Shown piece after piece: positions 1 through 8,091 of a DNA stretch of 64,000 nucleotides; the stretch's first letter is position 1; each line of letters opens with the position of its first letter. Origin of the DNA: Methanomicrobia archaeon (lineage in GTDB: Archaea > Methanobacteriota_B > Thermococci > Methanofastidiosales > NM3); NCBI GenBank assembly GCA_030603445.1, contig JAUVXU010000002.1, forward strand, positions 87,019-151,018, read 5' to 3'. A program made the translations under genes and the position numbers. The notes beneath the pieces are model-generated. The model was not told the DNA's origin. It made no database searches and was given only the letters and a program-made list of their open reading frames with translations.

Positions 1-160
1 GTTCCTTTCTTAATGCCTCAAGTTCCCGTTGAAGGCGCACTTTTTCTGACTCTGCATTTTGTTTTTGTACTTCTAAATACTTTATTTTCTTTAACAATGT
101 CTGTACTTGAAGACCATCATCCGATGGATGTGTATATCCCAAACTTGCAGATTCGCCCAA
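1..160 (-). CDS. pan: Coiled-coil N-terminus, probable proteasome-activating nucleotidase (PAN), cut by window edge
   Basis: Reading from a TTG at 160 with an AGAGGTG ribosome site just upstream, the minus strand stays open to the window edge. It encodes about 53 residues: a short polar lead, then a heptad-rich coiled coil ending ...LQRELEALRKE. PAN ATPases have such an N-terminal coiled coil, ending in a similar ELxRLR segment before the OB domain, and they unfold substrates for the 20S proteasome. No OB or AAA domain is visible, so the family is inferred from the coiled coil alone; another coiled-coil protein is possible. A TATA-like TTTAAATA lies upstream near 199-206. Confidence 0.5.
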   Translation of the reverse strand, partial: MGESASLGYTHPSDDGLQVQTLLKKIKYLEVQKQNAESEKVRLQRELEALRKE

Positions 161-198
161 ACGTTACACCTCTTTCTAAGTAATCTTAGAAAAAAGCA

Positions 199-206
199 TA
201 TTTAAA
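199..206 (-). promoter_or_regulatory. TATA box of the probable PAN gene
   Basis: The minus strand reads AAAAAGGTTTAAATATGC here, a purine-rich BRE followed by a TATA-like element, about 40 bases before the TTG start at 160. This leaves a short leader that contains the AGAGGTG ribosome site. Prediction from sequence only. Confidence 0.45.
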
Positions 207-292
207 CCTTTTTATTTTTCCGCTGTAAGACACAAATTAATTCAATAATTATATCATATTCAAACGATAATAACAATTAATTGATACATAAG

Positions 293-302
293 GATTTATA
301 AG
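293..302 (+). promoter_or_regulatory. TATA box of arcS
   Basis: GGATTTATAAG is centred about 28 bases before the ATG of arcS at 327, and there is no ribosome site between them. This is the arrangement of a leaderless archaeal transcript. Prediction from sequence only. Confidence 0.45.
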
Positions 303-326
303 ACATGCAAAATAAGTGGTATTACA

Positions 327-1883
327 ATGATGGAAATAACATATATTGACGGTATGCGTAGAGGAATATATACCTACAAAGAAAAGACATGCCCCCTTCC
401 AGGACTCATCACCTTGTATAAGGATAAAATAAAATTTAATGATATAGAAATAGAAAAACCATTGGCTTATCCTCTTAGAAAAATCTCTAAAGGTGGGGAA
501 CTCAAATCAATGCACTTATTAAGAGTAATGGATGGGGTTCCAAAAGAGATAGCTAAAAAAATACAAAATAAAAATATTGATATAGCAAAAGAAAGCGATG
601 TTGTTCCGGTATACCTCAGTGGCTATGGAGAATATGATAAACAGCTAGTATCACATTTTAGTGAAGCAAAATTATTTCTTTTTAATCTTGGAAAAGAGCG
701 CGATCTTCTCGCCCATTATTTTTATATCAGGAAGAAATTCCCCAATTCTCTATGCTACTGTGATTGTGGTCCAGAAGAACTGCCCCCCCTTGCTTATGCA
801 GGATTTGACCTATTTCCCAATAATCCAGAAAATGAAGCAGCCTTACAATCATACCTAAACAACCCCACGCCCCAGTACCTAGAGATGGCATCTTGTGCAT
901 CTCTGCGTGCAAAAACTCTATTAAATCTACTCTATTTAGAATTTTGGCATGAAATGGAAGAATACATACATACGCCAAAAAATAAGGAACTTTATATATC
1001 GCGTGACGCATTCTGGCGCCCTTTGACCCAACGATGGATATTGCAAGTAAAAGACCACTATACCCCGCCTTCGGACATATGCTTAGTTTTGCCATGTTCT
1101 GCAAGAAAACCTTACAGTTCCTCACAAAGCCATAGACGATTCTTATCCGTAATCAAAAATGCACTGGGCCCAAAACGTGCATCACTAACACAACTCATCG
1201 TCACGTCGCCTTACGGCATTGTTCCTCGTGAGCTTGAGACACTAATCGACTATGATATCGTAGTAACTGGAACATGGTGCTATGAAGAAATAGAACGCTC
1301 TAGATCTATGCTAATATCTTTGCTTAAGAATATGAAAGACCCATTAGTATTAGTTCACTTACCAGAAAACGAATTAGATGTAGCCAAAGACCTTCCTGCA
1401 AGAACCATAATTACATCAAAAGGCCACCCACTCTCAAATGAGTCACTATCATCGCTAAGAAATACCTTGACAGAAATCAAGGACCTAATACCAATTCCTG
1501 AAAAATCATTTATGAATTTAAGGACATTCTCAAAATTCCTGTATGGAACAGATATCTTGTCTGACAACATAAAAATGAAAGGAAGAATAAACAAACAGAT
1601 ATTTTCAAATAATAAATGCATTGCATCATATGATAAAATGCTTCGGCCCATAAGCCCATTAGTGCGTGTAAAGAGAAGGTGGGTAGAAATAGATTTCGAC
1701 ATTAAAGGTGACCTTTTTTGTGTCGGTGTTGTTGATGCAGATGAACGCATACGCTCGGGGGATGATGTAGTAATAACTCGAAAAGGAATGCCTGTAGCGA
1801 TAGGAAATGCCATACTCTCGGGAAGATTGATGCATACAATGCGAAAAGGAAAAGCTGTTAAAGTAAAAAGGAAGATAAAGTAA
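327..1883 (+). CDS. arcS: Archaeosine synthase ArcS (TgtA2)
   Basis: Archaeosine synthase converts preQ0 at position 15 of archaeal tRNA towards archaeosine. The 518-residue protein has a degenerate TGT-like N-terminal half (GYGEYDKQL, CDCGPEELPPLAYAGFDLF). The middle domain has the ArcS signature LPCSARKPYSSSQSH at about residues 257-271, where PC, KPY, S and H are the family-conserved positions. A C-terminal PUA RNA-binding domain (about 440-518, VVDADERIRSGDDVVI) completes it. The length fits the family. ATG 327 and ATG 330 are both possible starts; the TATA spacing suggests leaderless translation. The gene is divergent from the probable PAN gene and convergent with the hydrogenase operon. 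Confidence 0.93.
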   Translation: MMEITYIDGMRRGIYTYKEKTCPLPGLITLYKDKIKFNDIEIEKPLAYPLRKISKGGELKSMHLLRVMDGVPKEIAKKIQNKNIDIAKESDVVPVYLSGYGEYDKQLVSHFSEAKLFLFNLGKERDLLAHYFYIRKKFPNSLCYCDCGPEELPPLAYAGFDLFPNNPENEAALQSYLNNPTPQYLEMASCASLRAKTLLNLLYLEFWHEMEEYIHTPKNKELYISRDAFWRPLTQRWILQVKDHYTPPSDICLVLPCSARKPYSSSQSHRRFLSVIKNALGPKRASLTQLIVTSPYGIVPRELETLIDYDIVVTGTWCYEEIERSRSMLISLLKNMKDPLVLVHLPENELDVAKDLPARTIITSKGHPLSNESLSSLRNTLTEIKDLIPIPEKSFMNLRTFSKFLYGTDILSDNIKMKGRINKQIFSNNKCIASYDKMLRPISPLVRVKRRWVEIDFDIKGDLFCVGVVDADERIRSGDDVVITRKGMPVAIGNAILSGRLMHTMRKGKAVKVKRKIK

Positions 1884-1924
1884 AAGTGGTTCTCCAAAAT
1901 CATGTTACAACTACGAGAAATAGT

Positions 1925-1944
1925 GGAGAATAGAACTATTCTCC
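1925..1944. terminator. Hairpin between convergent arcS and ehb operon
   Basis: Nine-base perfect arms GGAGAATAG and CTATTCTCC are separated by AA and followed on the plus strand by a T-rich run (TATTACTTTTATTACT). It sits just past the arcS stop and before the end of the ehb operon on the other strand, so it could end transcription from either side. Confidence 0.5.
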
Positions 1945-1994
1945 TATTACTTTTATTACTCTTAAGCTAAATCGCAACGCAAAAAATAAAACAC

Positions 1995-2258
1995 CTATAT
2001 CGGTTTTTCCTCTACACGACGCTTCATCTCTTGTATTTCCTCAACAAGATTTTCATCCTCATAGAATCTATGGATAAGAACACCCAATTTTTCAATAGCA
2101 ATGACATCTTCTTCACCATATATTGGAACATAGAGTTTTATTGATTCTTTCGTTGGATTCCCAACAATGACATCTCTATATCCGAGATTGGCCTGATTCT
2201 CTATGATGTACCCTCCAAGATTCATGACGTGTTTTGGAAATAATATATATTTAGGCAT
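1995..2258 (-). CDS. ehbP: EhbP-like small protein of energy-converting hydrogenase operon
   Basis: This is an 87-residue soluble protein (MPKYILFPKHVMNLGGYI...) with no cysteine cluster or membrane segment. I chose the ATG at 2258, not the one at 2285, because AAGGAG lies 8 bases before it; the longer form would overlap ehbO. In methanogen ehb operons a small protein of about this size (EhbP) follows the NuoH-like subunit, and this gene is in that place. Assignment rests on position and size. The molecular role of EhbP is not known. Confidence 0.6.
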   Translation of the reverse strand: MPKYILFPKHVMNLGGYIIENQANLGYRDVIVGNPTKESIKLYVPIYGEEDVIAIEKLGVLIHRFYEDENLVEEIQEMKRRVEEKPI

Positions 2259-2271
2259 ATTCTCATTCTCC

Positions 2272-3291
2272 TTATAATATTGCAAATATTATCCCAACAA
2301 TACCCAAAGCAGTAAAACCAAGGGATAGGGGATATATTTGTTTGAATGTCAACACAGGTGTGAATGCTGAAACCACAGCTGCGGCCACTGGTAGAATCAT
2401 GGCTAATAAAACGTGAGGTATAAGCGCCCAACCTAACACAGGAGGGATACCAAAGTAGAGCGTGACAAATACGCTTGACATGACAAACATTGTAGCTTCT
2501 CTCATCAGGTAATAACTTGCTCTAGCCCATGCAGCATATTCAAGTGTGGGGCCTTCAATAACATCTGCCTTTGTATGCATTATTGAGAAAGGATATTCAT
2601 TTAATATCACAAGATAACCAATGAAGTATGAAATTGCCCCTAATACACCAGGAATACTCCATAGCAGTGGTTTAAGGCTAAAGATATCAGATATAGCAAA
2701 TGAAGTTGTATTAAAACCTTGGTATACTGCTACTCCAACAATACTAATTGTTCCGGTTACCACAGCAGGCACAAAGAGTCCTATATATAGTGGGAACGAA
2801 CCAATAGATATCAATTTAAAAGTTCTTATGGCAGATACTTGCTCAAAAAAACGACGTGCGTTCCCCTTTAGGATTGCTCCTTTTACCTGATCTGGGTACG
2901 GCATGCGAACAGACATTATGGATCTTGACAAATTACCCATAAATATGTAGAGCATCTCCTCCACCTTCATAAGCCCGGCTACTGCAACTAACGTTGTTAG
3001 GCCTAATACATCAACCCATGCCGGAGTTGTTAGCAGAATTATAAAAAACATCAGGAATAATCCTATCAACGGAAGTGAATGGTATAATCGTGGAAAAGGC
3101 GATACAGGCTCAATACGTTCTTTGTAAATGAATTTTAACACAGCCCAAAAGCCAGGCGTAAGGATTGGAGGACCTATACGCAGTTGGATGCGTGCCTGTA
3201 TTTTTCTCATTATTCCAGGTATCCATGTCGAGACGATAAAAGCTACAACTGGGATAAAAATTGTTGTCAAAACGAACTCTTTTGCTTCCAT
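2272..3291 (-). CDS. ehbO: Energy-converting hydrogenase B subunit O (NuoH/HycD-like membrane subunit)
   Basis: This 339-residue polytopic membrane protein is of the NuoH/EchB family. It forms the membrane anchor at the junction between the [NiFe] module and the ion-translocating arm. Family features seen are an amphipathic region rich in R and P after the first helix (IMRKIQARIQLRIGPP), the cytoplasmic loop segment GAILKGNARRFFEQ, and the helix-flanking FIGYLVILNEYPFSIMHTKADVIEGP, whose acidic E/D residues are typical of NuoH loops. GGAGGAAAATATAA precedes the start. It directly follows ehbN, without a gap. Confidence 0.93.
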   Translation of the reverse strand: MEAKEFVLTTIFIPVVAFIVSTWIPGIMRKIQARIQLRIGPPILTPGFWAVLKFIYKERIEPVSPFPRLYHSLPLIGLFLMFFIILLTTPAWVDVLGLTTLVAVAGLMKVEEMLYIFMGNLSRSIMSVRMPYPDQVKGAILKGNARRFFEQVSAIRTFKLISIGSFPLYIGLFVPAVVTGTISIVGVAVYQGFNTTSFAISDIFSLKPLLWSIPGVLGAISYFIGYLVILNEYPFSIMHTKADVIEGPTLEYAAWARASYYLMREATMFVMSSVFVTLYFGIPPVLGWALIPHVLLAMILPVAAAVVSAFTPVLTFKQIYPLSLGFTALGIVGIIFAIL

Positions 3292-4482
3292 TTATATTTT
3301 CCTCCTGGCCAATCGTCTTATATCCTCTGGTTCTAATATGTATTCCTTGTCTTTGTTCTCGTCTACTACCGTTACCCTGTTGGTGCATGTCAAGCACGGA
3401 TCACATGAGACTATTGTTATAGTTGCATCAGTAAGATGATCACCGATGCATGATACTTCCATTGCAGAAAGGGAGGACATTGAAGGTGTTCTGTTGATAT
3501 AACTCTGTATCCTTCCTAAATCGTCAAGAGAACATGAATCGTATATTTCGCCTCGGGCAGCCTCATTATAGGATGTAGAATAACCCATCCTACCTAGCTC
3601 ATAACCAACATTTATTGGTTCTTCGTCGGGGAGTGTTTCTAGTGCTTGTTTTATTATCTTTATAGACTCGAGGCATTCGAACAGTCGGCAAGCAACACGG
3701 TCAAGAACGGTTCCGCCTTCGCGCACTATTACTTCAAAGTCAAAGTTATCTTTATATTCTGGTACTTTAATTCTCCAATCAAAATTAACTCCAGACGCAC
3801 GCATGTTGGGCCCAAGTGCGCCGTATTTTATCGCATCCTCTTTGCTTAGGTAACCTATGTCCTTGATACGAGATACTATAAGCGTATCGTTTATGACCCT
3901 GTTGCCAAAAGCCTTTAGTTCTTCGTCAAGACTTTTAAGCATCGCGAGTAATGTTTGTTTCTTGTCCTTGTCTATGTCACAGCGCGGCCTTATCCCCCCA
4001 ATCACCGGTATGGTGTAGTGCACTCTGTTACCTGAGAGGAAAAAAAGCATGTTTTGGACAGGTTCTCGAAACATGAAGCATCGCATAGAGAACGTTTCAT
4101 GTCCGAGTATCTCGAATGCATGTCCAAGATATAATAAGTGAGAATGTAATCTCTCCATTTCATTGCCTATGACGCGTATATGGTGGGCACGTTGAGGAAC
4201 TTCTATTCCAAGCCCCCTCTCAACCATTCGCGTTCCATTCCATATGTGGATATGGGAGCAGATGCCACAAATCCTTTCAGTTAAGATAAGGCCTTTTTGT
4301 ACAGGCATTCCTTCCATCATGCGCTCAATACCGCGATGTGCTGTATCGTATGTTATCTCTGCATCTACGACCACCTCATCGTCGACAAAAAGCCTTATTC
4401 TAAATGGTTCCAAAAGTGCAGAATGCACCATCCCAAGAGGCACTTCAACCTCAGCTCTGTCTTTCCTATCAACATCTGCCAT
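3292..4482 (-). CDS. ehbN: Energy-converting hydrogenase B large catalytic subunit (NuoD-like)
   Basis: This is the [NiFe]-hydrogenase large subunit, 396 residues. Both nickel-binding motifs are intact: RICGICS (C72 and C75) and DPCLTC (C363 and C366). It is therefore predicted to be a true hydrogenase and not a complex-I-like NuoD, which lacks these cysteines. The mature protein would bind H2 at a Ni-Fe(CN)2CO site in the cytoplasm and pass electrons to EhbM. No long C-terminal extension beyond the second motif other than about 30 residues is seen. GAGGTGAAGAAAT precedes the start codon. Confidence 0.95.
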   Translation of the reverse strand: MADVDRKDRAEVEVPLGMVHSALLEPFRIRLFVDDEVVVDAEITYDTAHRGIERMMEGMPVQKGLILTERICGICSHIHIWNGTRMVERGLGIEVPQRAHHIRVIGNEMERLHSHLLYLGHAFEILGHETFSMRCFMFREPVQNMLFFLSGNRVHYTIPVIGGIRPRCDIDKDKKQTLLAMLKSLDEELKAFGNRVINDTLIVSRIKDIGYLSKEDAIKYGALGPNMRASGVNFDWRIKVPEYKDNFDFEVIVREGGTVLDRVACRLFECLESIKIIKQALETLPDEEPINVGYELGRMGYSTSYNEAARGEIYDSCSLDDLGRIQSYINRTPSMSSLSAMEVSCIGDHLTDATITIVSCDPCLTCTNRVTVVDENKDKEYILEPEDIRRLARRKI

Positions 4483-4488
4483 ATTTCT

Positions 4489-4935
4489 TCACCTCTTCTT
4501 AGCCAATAATGGGACTACAGAAACCACAGCTTGCAAAACATCTTCAGGCCTGGGTGGGCAGCCGGGAATGTTTGCATCTACAGGAATTACTTTAGATACT
4601 CCACCAACTATCTGGTCTGAGCTCCCTAAATCTCCACCCAAATTAGCATAAGGGCCACCGTTAATAGCACATGACCCAATAGCAGCTACGAGCTTTGGTT
4701 CTGGTATGGCCGCATATATCTCTTTTAATGCAGGTTCCATCTTCTTTGTTACCGGCCCTGTGACAGCAAGAATATCTGCTTCACGAGGATTCCATGTAAG
4801 TATGACCTTATATTGTTCAATGTCATAGAAGGGCGAAAGCACAGCATTAACAATTTCGATATCACACCCATTGCACCCCCCTGTGTATACAAGCATAATG
4901 TGAATGGCATTTTTTCTTGAAATTTCTTTTAGCAT
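4489..4935 (-). CDS. ehbM: Energy-converting hydrogenase B small subunit (NuoB-like)
   Basis: This 148-residue small subunit carries one proximal [4Fe-4S] cluster. The four expected cysteines are visible in TGGCNGCD (C21, C24), GSCAINGG and PGCPPRPED. It relays electrons between the Ni-Fe site of EhbN and the ferredoxin subunits EhbL and EhbK. The length is that of the short Ech/Mbh/Ehb type rather than of uptake hydrogenases, which carry two more clusters. GGAGGGTTAGTA precedes the ATG. It lies between ehbL and ehbN with gaps of a few bases. Confidence 0.94.
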   Translation of the reverse strand: MLKEISRKNAIHIMLVYTGGCNGCDIEIVNAVLSPFYDIEQYKVILTWNPREADILAVTGPVTKKMEPALKEIYAAIPEPKLVAAIGSCAINGGPYANLGGDLGSSDQIVGGVSKVIPVDANIPGCPPRPEDVLQAVVSVVPLLAKKR

Positions 4936-4937
4936 TA

Positions 4938-5426
4938 CTAACCCTCCGTCATTAGTTTCTTGGCTTTTTCGTCAAGCAGTGCTACTATTGCATCGATCTC
5001 TTTTTTGTCCTTCATAACAATGGGTTGCTGCAAAAGTTCTGCTAAGTTTATATCAAAATCCCCCACATGTCGTGGATGTATGGCTGCAGGCATCCCGTAA
5101 AAGGCAAAAATTGGGCAATTGTCATGACACTGGAAACAGTACATGCACTTTAAAGGATTAAAAACAGGATGCTTCTCCTTCACATAGCTCTTCGTTATTT
5201 TAACTGGTTTTTTAAGAAGCTCCATATCTATTGCATCAACAGGACATATATTTGCACATGCACCACAACCAATGCATGCATCTTCGTTGACGGTCTTTGG
5301 ATAGGTTACTTGCCCAGCTAAAATCTTATTTCGCATCTGTATTGAGGTTTTCCTGTCCTTTGCAAAGATTATTCGCCCTATATTATCGTAAGCTCCCTTG
5401 AGCATAAAAATGAACATGTTCCTCAT
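4938..5426 (-). CDS. ehbL: Energy-converting hydrogenase B two-cluster ferredoxin subunit (NuoI-like)
   Basis: This 162-residue ferredoxin has two [4Fe-4S] motifs, [12 protein letters not shown] and [12 protein letters not shown], near residues 50-100. It resembles NuoI/MbhN and should sit between external ferredoxin and the EhbM cluster. The start at 5426 is set by an ATGA overlap with the ehbK stop and by the GGAGG 6 bases upstream. The longer reading frame starting MSRPC would run 78 bases into ehbK and is not supported. An N-terminal amphipathic stretch ([17 protein letters not shown]) may associate with the membrane arm. Confidence 0.9.
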   Translation of the reverse strand: MRNMFIFMLKGAYDNIGRIIFAKDRKTSIQMRNKILAGQVTYPKTVNEDACIGCGACANICPVDAIDMELLKKPVKITKSYVKEKHPVFNPLKCMYCFQCHDNCPIFAFYGMPAAIHPRHVGDFDINLAELLQQPIVMKDKKEIDAIVALLDEKAKKLMTEG

Positions 5427-6757
5427 TTCCTTACCTCCTTTGTCCTGCCATCGACAACTAAATCGTCCATGTATGTCTTGACCTTGACCGCATGGCCGGG
5501 ACATATGTTGTCACATGCACCACAGAATATGCATTTTTCAATATCCCAAACCATATCATCTGAAATGGCATCTGTTGGACATTGGGAGATGCATAGCTTA
5601 CAGTGCACACATAAATTTGGATTATACTCTACAGAACCATCGGTTATGTACAATACGTCGTATGGTTCGAATGTTATTGCATCCATCGGGCATACCATAG
5701 AACATACCCCACAAAGATCGCATCTTTCCAGGTCGGCTGAAAAACCATCCTTATCTACATAGATGCATTGTCGCGGGCACAACTCCATGCAAAGGCCGCA
5801 GTTCACACATCCCTCATTGACATCTCCGGTCCATTTTACTCTCTTGATTGATATTGCATTTTCAGGACATGTTTTTACGCATCTTCCGCAAAGTATGCAA
5901 TGGCCCAAATATAGATCATTGATCTTTCGGCGCATATCGTATGGACAGACCATTAAGCATAAATTACAGTCTGTACAAACGTCACTTAAGTATCTTATAC
6001 GTATGCCCTTCCTAATCAAAGCTTCATAATTGCATGAATCGACGCAATTGTTACAATTTACACAGTAGCGGATATGTGCCTCATTTTCGCCTGTGTTAAT
6101 AGTTATCTTGCCATCCTCCATCGAGATAGCATTTACAGGACACTCCCTCACACATTTATAGCAGTTGATGCAGCGCTTATCACTTACGTTAGGCAACGTT
6201 ATGGCTTTTGTAGGGCATATTTCCTCACAGTGCTTGCAATCTGTACATACTCCTTCAGGCGCATCTAAAATCATGGCTTTTGATGGGCATACCATCCTGC
6301 ATTTTCCACAGTTGGTGCACTTTTCCCTATCTATAAATATAGAGGTCTTCATAACCTCCCCTTTCTTCTCGGGGCTTGGTACGCGCTCTATATCCTCAAA
6401 CGTCTTTTCCTTTACATTGTACTCCAAGATGCCAGTAACATCCCTCTTTGCATTGGAGGGGCATATTTGTTGACAAACACCGCACATTGAACACTCGCCA
6501 TGTGATTTATTGTCAATAATTTCTATAAATCCAAATGGGCAGTTTTTCTTGCAAATACCGCATCCTGTGCAAAGCTCCATATCAACAACATAACCACCAT
6601 ACTGGTTCTTGAAAATTGCCTTTGAAGGGCACACTTCAGCACATTTCCCACAAGTTACACAATTAAATGATTTCTTTTTTGTTTTAATTATCGCTTTTGT
6701 AGGACATTCTTCAATGCATTTCATGCACAATATGCAATCATCTGTTGTATAATACAT
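5423..6757 (-). CDS. ehbK: Polyferredoxin EhbK with 14 four-cysteine motifs
   Basis: This 444-residue protein is built almost wholly of CxxCxxCxxxC units. I count 14, from CILCMKCIEEC near residue 8 to CIFCGACDNIC near residue 412. Thirteen end in CP; the eighth, CVNCNNCVDSCN, lacks the proline. If all fold, the protein carries up to 14 [4Fe-4S] clusters and acts as an electron wire between oxidoreductases and the hydrogenase. Large polyferredoxins of this kind are a known part of methanogen Ehb complexes and are absent from Mbh of Thermococcales. A non-ferredoxin linker of about 40 residues (115-150) separates motifs 4 and 5. Confidence 0.93.
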   Translation of the reverse strand: MYYTTDDCILCMKCIEECPTKAIIKTKKKSFNCVTCGKCAEVCPSKAIFKNQYGGYVVDMELCTGCGICKKNCPFGFIEIIDNKSHGECSMCGVCQQICPSNAKRDVTGILEYNVKEKTFEDIERVPSPEKKGEVMKTSIFIDREKCTNCGKCRMVCPSKAMILDAPEGVCTDCKHCEEICPTKAITLPNVSDKRCINCYKCVRECPVNAISMEDGKITINTGENEAHIRYCVNCNNCVDSCNYEALIRKGIRIRYLSDVCTDCNLCLMVCPYDMRRKINDLYLGHCILCGRCVKTCPENAISIKRVKWTGDVNEGCVNCGLCMELCPRQCIYVDKDGFSADLERCDLCGVCSMVCPMDAITFEPYDVLYITDGSVEYNPNLCVHCKLCISQCPTDAISDDMVWDIEKCIFCGACDNICPGHAVKVKTYMDDLVVDGRTKEVRK

Positions 6758-6759
6758 GT

Positions 6760-7008
6760 TTATCGCTCCCTGAATGCTTTTCCTGTGAAAAGACCAACCA
6801 TCGCTGCTAAAAATATGCCAGAAACAGGGAGTTCAACAAAAATGTCCCATGTATAATATGGAAAACTTCCCATAAATATATCAATAAATAATGCAAATCC
6901 AAATATTGTGGCATACGTCTTCTTGTTAAAGTATTCCCCTCTTATTGACATGCCAAAAACTATTCCTAATATCAAGGCGATCACAATAGTTCCAACAGGA
7001 TTTATCAT
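6760..7008 (-). CDS. ehbJ: EhbJ-like small membrane subunit
   Basis: This 82-residue protein has two or three predicted membrane helices (PVGTIVIALILGIVFGMSI, TIFGFALFIDIFMG, and ISGIFLAAMVGLF near the end). Its start ATG overlaps the stop of the preceding MnhB-like gene as ATGA. In methanogen ehb operons a protein of this type (EhbJ) lies immediately before the polyferredoxin gene, as here. The assignment is by position and topology; no catalytic motif is expected. Confidence 0.7.
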   Translation of the reverse strand: MINPVGTIVIALILGIVFGMSIRGEYFNKKTYATIFGFALFIDIFMGSFPYYTWDIFVELPVSGIFLAAMVGLFTGKAFRER

Positions 7009-7772
7009 TTCTTTTCAGCCCCCCACAAAACTGTGATAATGGTACAAAAACCACTCAACACCTTGAGTGCTATGCCAATGTTGAGGTAAGGGATAATACC
7101 TGCATTTGTTGAATCAGGATAGCTAAAAAGTCTAGTAGCAGTGTCACCAACACCCAGGTATGGGTAAAGGTCTGCTCCTACATTATAAAGGTAATAACCT
7201 GAAAGGCCAAGGCCCACGAGGCCTAAACATAAATAGATGAGTGCGCCAACACCTTCTAATGTTTCAAGACTATTGTGTGATAAATTAAATACATTCTTCT
7301 TAAAACCATAAACTACAACTGAAAGGAAAAATGCTGTTGCAATAACAGATCCTCCCTGGAATCCCCCTCCTGGGGTGATGTGTCCCCCAAGAGTAATTAC
7401 AACACCAAATGCCACAATTATAAACACTAATGGTGCAGCAAATACCTTCTGTACTATGGTTGAGGGCCGTATAGGTGTGCTATCCTTTTCACTTACGTCC
7501 CCGCCAAGCACCCCTCTACCAAAGAGAATACCTGTAGTTAACACAGCAGTTATAAGGATGAATGCTTCTCCAAGAGTATCATATCCCCTCCAATCAAACA
7601 AGATTACTGTTATCATGTTTGGGGCAATGAGAGGGCCTCTTAAATTGTATATATAACTAACTCCCGGAACTATATCAAAATCAGTTAATGCCTTAATTAT
7701 AAAATAGGAAAAAATTCCTACAAATATGGCTGCTATAAGATTTCTCATTTCTTGGGACTGTTGAAACTTCAT
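7005..7772 (-). CDS. ehbI: Ehb membrane subunit combining EhbH-like and EhbI-like (MnhB) domains
   Basis: This 255-residue membrane protein has two recognisable parts. Residues about 1-100 (including MITVILFDWRGYDTLGEAF) resemble MbhE/EhbH, a short Mrp-B-related subunit. Residues about 110-255 (VVITLGGHITPGGGFQGG) carry the MnhB/MrpB signature. In the methanogen operons I know, these are separate genes, ehbH and ehbI, so this looks like a fusion. MnhB-type subunits belong to the Mrp antiporter-like module that couples electron flow to Na+ or H+ movement. The gene sits between ehbG and ehbJ. Confidence 0.8.
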   Translation of the reverse strand: MKFQQSQEMRNLIAAIFVGIFSYFIIKALTDFDIVPGVSYIYNLRGPLIAPNMITVILFDWRGYDTLGEAFILITAVLTTGILFGRGVLGGDVSEKDSTPIRPSTIVQKVFAAPLVFIIVAFGVVITLGGHITPGGGFQGGSVIATAFFLSVVVYGFKKNVFNLSHNSLETLEGVGALIYLCLGLVGLGLSGYYLYNVGADLYPYLGVGDTATRLFSYPDSTNAGIIPYLNIGIALKVLSGFCTIITVLWGAEKK

Positions 7773-7783
7773 GATAATACCCC

Positions 7784-8089
7784 CTATATGCCCCCTAACA
7801 TTATGAACATGACAATCCCCATGACAATTGCAACATAAAATGCTGCAATGTTATAATGGTCAGTATTTTCCTTTGATACTTTTACCACAAATGGTGCAGA
7901 AAACACTACTGCAACAATAAAAAGAAGCGCCAGCACAATTGCAATTGTATCATTTACTCCTCTTAGCAACGCAATAAGAACCAGGGGGAAGAATGCCAAT
8001 AATATAAATTCCGCGGAAAGCCCGCTACCGATCTGCGTACCTCCTAGTGCCTTGAACTTTTCATGCAAATAATCGTACAAATTGTCCAT
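7784..8089 (-). CDS. ehbG: EhbG-like small membrane subunit
   Basis: About 101 residues; a polar N-terminus (MDNLYDYLHEKFKALGG) is followed by three predicted membrane helices. The ATG at 8089 has GGTGG five bases upstream and follows the ehbF stop within three bases. An earlier GTG at 8098 is possible but lies inside ehbF. The gene is placed where methanogen operons carry ehbG (MbhI in Mbh nomenclature); the name is therefore by synteny. It probably helps connect the antiporter-like module to the hydrogenase module. Confidence 0.65.
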   Translation of the reverse strand: MDNLYDYLHEKFKALGGTQIGSGLSAEFILLAFFPLVLIALLRGVNDTIAIVLALLFIVAVVFSAPFVVKVSKENTDHYNIAAFYVAIVMGIVMFIMLGGI

Positions 8090-8091
8090 CT

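Noticed and set aside
727-1125. Antisense reading frames inside strong genes (for example inside arcS, ehbK, glcD)
   Set aside because: They mirror real genes on the other strand, have no ribosome sites, and show no family motifs.
5427-5504. Longer start for ehbL (MSRPCGQG...)
   Set aside because: It lies inside ehbK; the ATGA overlap and ribosome site support the start at 5426.
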